Both the position numbers and the translations under genes were made by a program. Below are positions 1-5,069 of a DNA stretch of 5,069 nucleotides, in pieces. Source of the DNA: Verrucomicrobiales bacterium. GTDB lineage: Bacteria > Verrucomicrobiota > Verrucomicrobiia > Verrucomicrobiales > Akkermansiaceae. Within the stretch, counting starts at the first letter, position 1. Each line of letters opens with the position of its first letter. Below the pieces are notes generated by a model. It was not told where the DNA came from. It was given only the letters and a program-made list of their open reading frames with translations, and searched no databases. The DNA lies in assembly GCA_003483645.1 (NCBI GenBank), contig DMYM01000182.1, positions 1 through 5,069 on the forward strand, given 5' to 3'.

Positions 1-402
1 GCCCAGTTCTCCGGGAGTGGCTACCACGATCGGTTTATTGCTGCTGAATCCGTGGATCTCCAGGGCCCCCCGCTCGACCTCGTCGAGATTCGCCTGGAAA
101 ACGGTTTGTTCGTCTTCGAGGCAGGCCTTCAGTTTGAGCAGGGCCTCCCGTTCCTCCGCCGAGGGATCACGCCCCAGCCGCGTCTCGATGAAATCCACAT
201 CACGAAAAGTCAGTTCCAGAAACCCATCTTCACTGGTCACCACGCAATCAGAGTCGACCAGCCCTTCGTCACCCACCACCTCCACCTGGGCGTAGATCTT
301 CTTCTTGGCTTCGATCAGCTTGTGCGTTTCGTCGAGGCGCGGATCCTTGATGTTGTGTTGGCCCAGCGGGATCTCCGCGAGACCAAAGGCGCATACTTTC
401 AC
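1..402 (-). CDS. YchF/OLA1-like protein with degenerate GTPase motifs, N-terminal part (C-terminus beyond left edge)
   Basis: The first 134 codons of a protein that leaves the window at the left edge. Its landmarks follow YchF (OLA1) GTPases in order: an opening V-x-A-F-G-L strand, then K-D-P-R-L-D-E at residues 19-25 (YchF has V-P-D-P-R-L-D), an A-Q-V-E-V-V strand at 38-43 (YchF A-T-V-E-F-V), G-L-V at 47-49, a helical 'D-x-x-F-I-E-T-R-L' and 'E-A-L-L-K-L-K' pair at 68-95 matching the YchF coiled-coil arm, and N-K-P-I-V-V-A at 122-128 (YchF T-K-P-V-L-Y-V-A-N). The P-loop G-x-x-N-V-G-K-S-T is absent, because the chain passes from F-G-L at 6-8 almost directly to the D-P-R-L-D motif. The G3 region reads V-G-D-E-G and the N-x-x-E motif reads T-P-G-E. 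GTP hydrolysis is therefore unlikely. The GTG at 402-400 is the first usable start because an in-frame TAG lies three codons upstream; the nearest purine-rich stretch (AGGA, 420-417) is 14 bases away. A C-terminal TGS/DUF933 domain is expected outside the window but not seen. Family assignment is from memory of the motifs. Confidence 0.66.
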   Translation of the reverse strand, partial: MKVCAFGLAEIPLGQHNIKDPRLDETHKLIEAKKKIYAQVEVVGDEGLVDSDCVVTSEDGFLELTFRDVDFIETRLGRDPSAEEREALLKLKACLEDEQTVFQANLDEVERGALEIHGFSSNKPIVVATPGELG

Positions 403-502
403 GCGTGGTTGCTAGTTCCTCTCCCCCGGACGGTCAAGCGCATGACATCAAGTCTTGATCTCCGCGCTTGAGTTCCAGGGGGATGAACCCAATTCTGGTG
501 GG
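403..502. promoter_or_regulatory. Divergent intergenic region between the YchF-like gene and the hydrolase gene
   Basis: About 100 bases separate the divergent starts at 402 (minus) and 503 (plus), so any promoters for both directions probably lie here. I see no convincing -35/-10 pair on either strand. The region holds a perfect 6-base-arm palindrome (447-459), a short direct repeat (480-490 and 500-511), and a possible seven-codon leader frame that overlaps the hydrolase start. An in-frame TTG at 455 could extend the hydrolase by 16 codons, but those residues are polar and would bury the signal peptide, so I treat the stretch as non-coding. Confidence 0.45.
447..459. promoter_or_regulatory. 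Palindrome, possible operator
   Basis: ATCAAG, one central T, then CTTGAT: a perfect inverted repeat with 6-base arms. It lies in the divergent intergenic region, 44 bases before the hydrolase start and 45 before the YchF-like start, a plausible place for a dimeric regulator. A 13-base palindrome can also arise by chance and no second copy was noticed nearby. Confidence 0.25.
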
Positions 503-511
503 ATGAAACCC
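480..511 (+). repeat. Short direct repeat around the hydrolase start
   Basis: GGGATGAACCC (480-490) is followed 20 bases later by GGGATGAAACCC (500-511), differing by one inserted A. Both copies contain an ATG. The second ATG (503) is the preferred start of the hydrolase; the first (483) opens a seven-codon frame. It looks like a small duplication of the translation initiation region, though a chance match is possible. Confidence 0.4.
483..506 (+). other. Possible seven-codon leader peptide (MNPILVG) overlapping the hydrolase start
   Basis: ATG at 483 opens a seven-codon frame that ends in TGA at 504-506. That stop overlaps the hydrolase ATG (503-505) in an ATGA arrangement, a geometry typical of translational coupling or re-initiation. 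The purine run AGGGGG directly abuts the first ATG, too close for a normal Shine-Dalgarno. The frame is too short to be statistically meaningful, so this is only a candidate. Confidence 0.2.
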
Positions 512-1639
512 TTGCCGCTCCTCGTTCTCGCCGTCGGGATGTCCACCCCCCTCACAATCTGCGCCCAGGGGCTCCGCAAGGGCCACGCTCATGACCAGGA
601 GGCGGCCAGGAAGGAGCTGGCGGAACTCAAGGCGGCCACCCCCGACCTCGAAAGCTGGGAAAAGCGCAAGGCCACCGTGAAGGCCGGCATCCTGGCCGGA
701 GCCAGGCTCACCACCCTCCCGGAACGCACCCCCCTCAACCCGCGCTTCAACAAGAAACGCGTCTACGGTGAGTACCAGGCCGAGAATGTCGCGATTGAAA
801 GCTCCCCCGGGTTCTACGTCACCGGCACGCTTTACCGTCCCACCGGGTTCAAGGGGAAGCTGGCCGGGATTCTCTGTCCACACGGTCACGGGGGTCGCTT
901 TCGTGATTCGCGCCAGATCCGCTGTGCGGTCCTCGCCCGGATGGGCTCCGCGGTCTTCCAGTACGACATGATGGGCTACGGCGATTCCAAGGAAGTTGGC
1001 TGGGACCATGGACGCACTCCCGAGATCCTGCGCCTGCAGACCTGGAACAGCATGCGCGCTCTCGACTTCCTTCTCACCCTCCCCAACGTCGATTCCAAGC
1101 GCATCGGAATGACCGGATGTTCCGGGGGCGGCACCCAGACCTTCATCCTCTCTGCCCTCGACGAGCGCGTGGCGGTAACAATTCCGGTCTGCCAGGTTTC
1201 CGCTCACTTCTTCGGCGGTTGCAACTGCGAGAGCGGAATGCCCATTCACTGGAGCGGGACTCACAAGACCAACAATGTTGAAATCGCCGCTCTGGCCGCC
1301 CCGCGTCCGCAACTCCTCATTTCCAACGGCAGTGACTGGACCCTCAACACCCCCAGGATCGAGTTCCCCTTCGTCCAGCACATCTACAAGCTCCATGGCT
1401 CCCTGGACAAGGTCTCCAATGCCCATTTCCCCGACGAGAAACACGACTACGGCCTCTCCAAGCGCATGGCTGCCTACCCCTTCCTTGCCGAACACCTCCA
1501 ACTCGATCTGAAGCGCGTGACCGGCAAGGAGGGCAGGATCGACGAGTCCTTCGTAGTGGCCGAAAGGCAGGACCAGATGATGGTCTTCAACGGCAATTAC
1601 CCGGCCAACGCGGTCAAACCCAACACCCCGTTGCCGTAA
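503..1639 (+). CDS. Secreted alpha/beta hydrolase, acetylxylan-esterase/dienelactone-hydrolase type
   Basis: A 378-residue exported serine hydrolase, probably removing acyl groups from carbohydrate or a similar ester outside the cytoplasm. The ATG at 503 is chosen because residues 1-21 then form a clean signal peptide (M-K, a leucine/valine core, and T-I-C-A before Q22). C20 is preceded by isoleucine, so it is not a good lipobox. The oxyanion-side motif H-G-H-G-G is at 127-131. The nucleophile is Ser207 in G-C-S-G-G. The likely acid is Asp278 in S-N-G-S-D-W, and the likely base is His314 in P-D-E-K-H-D-Y. Order, spacing and length suit a single-domain esterase. Cysteines cluster near the active site (C125, C206, C230, C240, C242), including the motif F-F-G-G-C-N-C-E-S-G. 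This resembles a hydrolase group I recall from Verrucomicrobiota, Planctomycetes and Bacteroidota, generally annotated acetylxylan esterase. The true substrate is unknown, and peptidase-like or lipase roles remain possible. A secreted TIM-barrel gene follows after 78 bases in the same direction. Confidence 0.82.
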   Translation: MKPLPLLVLAVGMSTPLTICAQGLRKGHAHDQEAARKELAELKAATPDLESWEKRKATVKAGILAGARLTTLPERTPLNPRFNKKRVYGEYQAENVAIESSPGFYVTGTLYRPTGFKGKLAGILCPHGHGGRFRDSRQIRCAVLARMGSAVFQYDMMGYGDSKEVGWDHGRTPEILRLQTWNSMRALDFLLTLPNVDSKRIGMTGCSGGGTQTFILSALDERVAVTIPVCQVSAHFFGGCNCESGMPIHWSGTHKTNNVEIAALAAPRPQLLISNGSDWTLNTPRIEFPFVQHIYKLHGSLDKVSNAHFPDEKHDYGLSKRMAAYPFLAEHLQLDLKRVTGKEGRIDESFVVAERQDQMMVFNGNYPANAVKPNTPLP

Positions 1640-1717
1640 GACATCCAGTCACCCGTTCAGATTGCCTGCCGAATCCGGGCTTGAACCGCTCTCCACGAGT
1701 TCCTTGACTCATGGATC

Positions 1718-2563
1718 ATGAAACTTCGCCTCCTCTGCCCCTTCATCGTCCTCGCCGGGCTCTCCCCCCTCTGTCTTGCAGAGTGGGAGTTCTTTGCCAT
1801 GGACACCGGGACCCGTGACAGCCAGACCCGGTCCTACGACCAGCAGGCCGCTCTCGTGAAGGAACTGGGCTTCTCCGGTATCGGCTACACCGGGGCGAAC
1901 CACATTCCCGAGATGCTGGCCGCCACCGACAAGCACAAGATCAGGTTCGCTCCGCTCTACAATGGCATCGAGGTTCGCAGCAACGGCGTCACGAACAACG
2001 CAAACCTGGACAAGGCCATCAGCCAGCTGAAAGGGCGCAAGGCCATCGTGTGGCTCTACGTCGGGGGACGACGGCCCGCTGATCCCTCCAGTGCCGACGC
2101 CCCGGTGGTGGCAAAGTTACAGGAGCTCGCCGACCACGCCGACAAATCGAACGTTCGCCTCGCGCTCTACCCCCACGCCGGCGCCTACGCCGACCGCGTC
2201 CAGGACTGCGTGCGACTGGTCAAGGCCGCCCATCGCCGGAACCTGGGCCTCACCTTCAACCTCTGCCACTTTCTCAAGGTTGATGGCAGGGAGATCGACA
2301 AACGCCTTGAGGAAGCCGCCCCACACCTCTTTGTGGTCACCATCAACGGCGCGGACAAGGACGGCACGGGATGGAATACCCTCATCCAACCGCTCGATGC
2401 CGGCACTTACGATGTCCTGCCGGTCCTCCGGAAACTGAAGTCCCTGAAGTGGGATGGTCCGGTCGGCCTCCAGCACTACGGCATCCGCGGCAGTGCCCGC
2501 GACAACCTGGGTCGATCAATGAAGGGCTGGAAAACGTTGCTGGAGCAACTGGGTACCGAATAG
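1718..2563 (+). CDS. Secreted TIM-barrel protein of the sugar phosphate isomerase/epimerase (AP endonuclease 2-like) superfamily
   Basis: A 281-residue protein with a signal peptide at residues 1-21 (positive n-region, leucine-rich core, L-C-L-A before E22). The mature part fits a xylose-isomerase-like barrel (PF01261 type): L-V-K-E-L-G-F-S-G-I-G-Y near 44-55, K-A-I-V-W-L-Y-V-G near 108-116, V-R-L-A-L-Y-P-H-A-G at 146-155, L-T-F-N-L-C-H at 178-184, V-V-T-I-N-G-A-D at 206-213, and a final strand V-G-L-Q-H-Y at 249-254. Intracellular relatives usually bind a metal through Glu, Asp, His and Glu. Here the matching places appear to hold Tyr151, Asn181, the T-I-N-G segment and Gln252, so classical metal-dependent isomerase chemistry is doubtful even though the fold is clear. 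H153, H184, D213 and H253 may form a different site. ATG 1718 is preferred because it begins the signal peptide; ATG 1711 is out of frame. No Shine-Dalgarno is evident. The setting beside a secreted esterase suggests sugar metabolism outside the cytoplasm. Confidence 0.8.
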   Translation: MKLRLLCPFIVLAGLSPLCLAEWEFFAMDTGTRDSQTRSYDQQAALVKELGFSGIGYTGANHIPEMLAATDKHKIRFAPLYNGIEVRSNGVTNNANLDKAISQLKGRKAIVWLYVGGRRPADPSSADAPVVAKLQELADHADKSNVRLALYPHAGAYADRVQDCVRLVKAAHRRNLGLTFNLCHFLKVDGREIDKRLEEAAPHLFVVTINGADKDGTGWNTLIQPLDAGTYDVLPVLRKLKSLKWDGPVGLQHYGIRGSARDNLGRSMKGWKTLLEQLGTE

Positions 2564-2587
2564 CGGAGCGGAGGAGTCCGTCGTTCG

Positions 2588-2607
2588 TCATGGCCCTGCG
2601 GGCATGA
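2588..2607 (+). other. Imperfect hairpin after the TIM-barrel gene
   Basis: The arms TCATG-G-CCC and GGG-CATGA pair over eight bases with one bulged G and a three-base loop (TGC). The hairpin starts 25 bases after the TIM-barrel stop codon. No T-run follows, so it is a poor intrinsic terminator; it could be an mRNA 3' structure or chance. The rest of the 106-base gap (2564-2669) shows nothing recognisable. Confidence 0.25.
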
Positions 2608-2669
2608 TGGCGCTTCTGGATGATTAACCGAGGCTTGACCTGATTACCAACCGGGCGAAACCTGCCGGA

Positions 2670-3107
2670 GTGCCGTCCTCTGATTTTACCCGACCCGGCA
2701 GCTCTCCCCGCAGTCCCCGCGAGACGCTGGGGGGCTATGTTATTGCCGCCCGCACCCTCGACAAGTGCCGGGCAGCCATTGCCGGCACCCTCGGGGAATA
2801 CAAGTTCGACTGTCCCCTCGACAACTTCTTCTTCGATTTCACCGGTCTGACCGCGGAAGCCTTCCGGGAGTTCGTGTCCACCGGCGCTGAGGACGGGGCG
2901 GTGGCGACCTGGATCGAGGAAAATGCCAGCAGGCGCGAACGCCGCGAGATCATCCAGTGGAACAACGACATGCGCGGCAAGCGGATCTGCGAACTGCCCA
3001 TCGAGCTCCAGGAATTTCTCGAAGGCTACATCCCGCAATTCATCCCCGGGAACCGGCCCGTCTACGTCTGGTTCGACGTCTACGATCTCGAGGAGGGACG
3101 ATCCTGA
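2670..3107 (+). CDS. DUF5069 domain-containing protein
   Basis: A 145-residue cytoplasmic protein with no signal peptide or membrane segment. Residues 12-51 carry the DUF5069 signature: S-P-R-S-P-R-E-T-L-G-G-Y at 12-23, A-R-T-L-D-K at 27-32, a G-T-L-G-E-Y-K segment at 39-45 and C-P-L-D at 48-51. An F-x-F-D-F-T-G-L strand-loop and a helix with E-A-F-R-E-F follow, then W-I-E-E-N and I-I-Q-W-N-N-D-M near 81-101, close to the usual end of the domain. About 40 further residues form a tail with P-I-E-L-Q-E-F-L and an aromatic end (V-Y-V-W-F-D-V-Y-D). The function of DUF5069 is unknown to me. The GTG at 2670 is the only ordinary start between an in-frame TAA at 2625 and the domain, and no clear Shine-Dalgarno precedes it. 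Its stop lies seven bases before the next gene's ATG, so the two are probably co-transcribed and perhaps translationally coupled. Confidence 0.78.
   Translation: MPSSDFTRPGSSPRSPRETLGGYVIAARTLDKCRAAIAGTLGEYKFDCPLDNFFFDFTGLTAEAFREFVSTGAEDGAVATWIEENASRRERREIIQWNNDMRGKRICELPIELQEFLEGYIPQFIPGNRPVYVWFDVYDLEEGRS
3091..3097 (+). promoter_or_regulatory. Candidate Shine-Dalgarno of the DUF1549/DUF1553 gene
   Basis: AGGAGGG lies inside the end of the DUF5069 gene, 14 bases before the GTG at 3112 and 17 before the ATG at 3115. It is the strongest Shine-Dalgarno-like site in the window, but the spacing is longer than the usual 5-10 bases. Confidence 0.35.
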
Positions 3108-3114
3108 AACCGTG

Positions 3115-5069
3115 ATGCAGGATTCCAACCCTATCACGGACATCCCGCTTGCAGTGGACAGATCTCATGACGACCCGGGATCCCGGCAGCTTGCATGGGC
3201 AGCGGTGCCTCGATTGCTGCTCGCTCTCGGCTTCACCTCCATTCCGGTGTTCGCAGACGGGAACGAATCCCCCCACTGGGCATACCAACCGCCCCGGCAG
3301 GAGACCTTGCCCGAAGGAATCCATCCCATCGACCACTACGTTCGCCTGCGCCTGCAACAGGAAGGCCTGGCCCCCTCTCCCCCCGCCCCCGGGCACACCC
3401 TCATCCGCCGGCTCAGTTTTGACCTGCGCGGCCTGCCCCCCACTCCTGAAGAGGTCCGGCGCTTCCTCGCTGATGACTCTCCCGATGCCTGGCCCACTCT
3501 GGTGGAACGTTTTCTGGCCTCGTCCCACTTCGGAGAACGTCTGGGGCAGAACTGGCTCGACCTGGCCCGCTATGCCGACACCTCGGGTTACGCTGCCGAC
3601 CGCACCCGCAACATGTGGGTCTATCGCGACTGGGTCATCCATGCCATCAACAACAACAAGCGCTTCGATCAGTTCACCATCGAGCAGATCGCGGGCGACC
3701 TCCTTCCCAATGGTGGCCCTGCTGAAAAGGTCGCCACCGGCTTTCACCGTAACGCCATGCAGGCCAAGGGGAACAACCCGCGCAAGGAGGAATTCCGGGT
3801 CAAGACAGTGGTCGACCGCCTCAAGACCACGGGCCGGACATGGCTGGGGCTGACCCTGGAATGTGCCGAGTGCCACGACCACACGCACGACCCCGTCAGC
3901 CAGAAGGAATACTACCAGCTCTTCGCCATCTTCAACAACGTGCCCCACCTTGGAAAAGGCTACGACACGCACGGTCCCCTGATGGACTTCGTCCCTCAGG
4001 ATGACAACGAGCGGCGCAAGGTGCTCGAAGACAGGATCACCGCCCTTCGAAAGGCCGTGCCCAGGGCAAGCTCCCCCGGCGACACGACCCTGCTGGGGAT
4101 CTGGGCGAAGGGCCATGTGGAGAAAGACCCGGAAAAGTTCGCACCCACCGGCGATCTCACCATCACGGCCGTGATCAGGACGAGGGAGAAGGTAGCGGAT
4201 ATCGCCTCCAAATACGACTGGAAGAGCAAGACCCGCAGCTTCGTCTTCGGGATTGGCGGGGAGGCCGACAAGAACAGTCGTCCCGGCCATCTCTTCGCCT
4301 GGATTTCCTCCACCAACGAACCATGGAACGGAGCTGTAATTCACAGCAGCATGCCCGTCAACGACGACAGGGAACATCATGTCGCCCTCGTCTTCCAGGC
4401 TGGCAAATCCATGAAGCTCTTTGTGGACGGGGTGGAGGACAAGGCCGCCAGGGTCACCGGAAATGTTCCCGGCGGAATCTCGGTGAGTGCGCGACCACTC
4501 GCCATCGGGGCCGGCTACACGAACTCGGAAACTCCCAACGCCTTCCACTTCCAGGGCGAACTCCGCCAGGTCCGCCTCTACGCCAGGGCTCTGCCTGACC
4601 CGGGCCAGATGGGCACAACGGGAGCCGAAATCCAGAAGCTGCAGGGCGAACTCGCTTCCCTGCGTCGGAAACCCATCAAGATCCAGGTCATGGACGAGCT
4701 CCCTGCCCCCCGGGAAACACACGTCCACATCCGGGGGAACTTCAAGGACAGGGGTGAACGGGTCCACCCTGCCGTGCCGGCCGCCCTCCCCGCTCTCCCG
4801 GAGGGAGCGAAGGCCAATCGACTCGATTTCGCGAAGTGGCTCGTGCAGCCGAACCATCCCCTCACTTCCCGGGTGGCGGTCAACTACCACTGGCAACACT
4901 TCTTCGGCACCGGCCTGGTGGCCACCGCGGCCGACTTCGGGACGATGGGTGAGCCTCCGTCCCATCCCGGGCTCCTCGACTGGCTGGCCGTTGAGTTTAT
5001 GGAGAAGGGCTGGTCCATGAAGGAGATTCACCGAACCATTGTCCTCTCCAGCACCTACTGCCAGGATTC
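3115..5069 (+). CDS. Exported DUF1549 (PSCyt2) - LamG - DUF1553 (PSD1) protein, truncated at the right edge
   Basis: An open frame of 651 codons without a stop that continues past the window. A hydrophobic stretch (residues 31-49, ending V-F-A before D50) is an export signal. DUF1549 follows: H-W-A-Y-Q-P-P at 55-61, L-I-R-R-L-S-F-D-L-R-G-L-P-P-T-P-E-E-V near 96-114, H-F-G-E-R at 138-142, N-W-L-D-L-A-R-Y-A-D-T at 146-156, Y-R-D-W-V-I at 170-175 and a haem-type C-x-x-C-H at 250-254. A charged helix (298-315) leads into a LamG/concanavalin-like domain at about 324-494 (H-H-V-A-L-V-F at 421, L-F-V-D-G at 435, Q-V-R-L-Y-A-R-A-L-P at 485). A second helix (503-520), P-R-E-T-H-V at 532-537 with I-R-G at 539-541, and the start of DUF1553 from 569 follow (N-Y-H-W-Q-H-F-F-G at 590, G-E-P-P-S-H-P at 612). 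Roughly the last half or more of DUF1553 is missing. No N-terminal PSCyt1 cytochrome domain is present. The start is uncertain: ATG 3115 gives a long n-region, whereas GTG 3205 would give a compact signal peptide. The role is unknown; such proteins are abundant and exported in Planctomycetes and Verrucomicrobiota, often beside DUF1501 genes, which could lie downstream. Confidence 0.88.
   Translation, partial: MQDSNPITDIPLAVDRSHDDPGSRQLAWAAVPRLLLALGFTSIPVFADGNESPHWAYQPPRQETLPEGIHPIDHYVRLRLQQEGLAPSPPAPGHTLIRRLSFDLRGLPPTPEEVRRFLADDSPDAWPTLVERFLASSHFGERLGQNWLDLARYADTSGYAADRTRNMWVYRDWVIHAINNNKRFDQFTIEQIAGDLLPNGGPAEKVATGFHRNAMQAKGNNPRKEEFRVKTVVDRLKTTGRTWLGLTLECAECHDHTHDPVSQKEYYQLFAIFNNVPHLGKGYDTHGPLMDFVPQDDNERRKVLEDRITALRKAVPRASSPGDTTLLGIWAKGHVEKDPEKFAPTGDLTITAVIRTREKVADIASKYDWKSKTRSFVFGIGGEADKNSRPGHLFAWISSTNEPWNGAVIHSSMPVNDDREHHVALVFQAGKSMKLFVDGVEDKAARVTGNVPGGISVSARPLAIGAGYTNSETPNAFHFQGELRQVRLYARALPDPGQMGTTGAEIQKLQGELASLRRKPIKIQVMDELPAPRETHVHIRGNFKDRGERVHPAVPAALPALPEGAKANRLDFAKWLVQPNHPLTSRVAVNYHWQHFFGTGLVATAADFGTMGEPPSHPGLLDWLAVEFMEKGWSMKEIHRTIVLSSTYCQD

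Noticed and set aside
52..471. A 139-codon plus-strand frame over the YchF-like gene
   Set aside because: The minus strand has conserved YchF landmarks over the same bases; the plus-strand product resembles nothing.
434..1501. A 355-codon minus-strand frame over the hydrolase
   Set aside because: It is antisense to a gene with a complete catalytic triad and signal peptide, and its product shows no domain.
1704..1709. TTGACT as a -35 box before the TIM-barrel gene
   Set aside because: No -10-like hexamer sits at a suitable distance, and it would place transcription start inside the coding region.
2635..2640. TTGACC as a -35 box before the DUF5069 gene
   Set aside because: No AT-rich -10 element follows at 16-18 bases; the downstream sequence is GC-rich.
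2382..3143. A 253-codon minus-strand frame spanning the TIM-barrel end and DUF5069 gene
   Set aside because: It crosses two well-supported plus-strand genes and its product has no recognisable family.
3149..3853. A 234-codon plus-strand frame in another phase within the DUF1549 region
   Set aside because: The product is a Pro/Ser/Arg/Thr-rich frame-shift shadow; the frame from 3115 carries all family motifs and stays open to the window's end.
3040..5031. A 663-codon open frame on the minus strand, antisense to the DUF1549/DUF1553 gene
   Set aside because: Its product is glycine/valine-rich with no recognisable motif, while the plus strand over the same span carries clear family signatures. 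GC-rich third positions on one strand commonly keep the antisense frame open.

Overview
The window is GC-rich DNA, almost fully coding, and most likely comes from a bacterium of the Planctomycetes-Verrucomicrobia-Chlamydiae superphylum. Verrucomicrobiota is my best guess. The reasons are the gene families present: a DUF1549/DUF1553 cytochrome-like surface protein, a DUF5069 protein, a secreted TIM-barrel 'sugar isomerase/epimerase' and a secreted esterase-type hydrolase. All are families I associate with these phyla. Shine-Dalgarno sequences are weak or far from most starts, and two genes appear to begin with GTG. No tRNA, rRNA, CRISPR array, transposase or integrase is visible.

Layout. Positions 1-402 (minus strand) hold the N-terminal 134 codons of a YchF/OLA1-like protein whose GTPase motifs appear to be lost; the rest lies beyond the left edge. 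A roughly 100-base divergent intergenic region (403-502) follows, with a short palindrome, a small direct repeat and a possible 7-codon leader peptide. Four plus-strand genes then run rightwards: a secreted alpha/beta hydrolase (503-1639), a secreted TIM-barrel protein (1718-2563), a small cytoplasmic DUF5069 protein (2670-3107), and a large exported DUF1549-LamG-DUF1553 protein (3115 to beyond the right edge). The gaps between them are 78, 106 and 7 bases.

How they may work together. Three of the four plus-strand products carry N-terminal export signals. The hydrolase and TIM-barrel protein fit deacylation and sugar conversion during extracytoplasmic carbohydrate breakdown. The DUF1549/DUF1553 protein carries one CxxCH haem-type motif and a carbohydrate-binding-like LamG insert, so it may be a redox or binding component in the same compartment. 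This shared role is inference from gene order and export signals; no substrate can be read from the sequence. The more unusual features are the degenerate GTPase, the TIM barrel lacking canonical metal ligands, and the LamG domain inserted within the coiled-coil linker of the DUF1549/DUF1553 protein.
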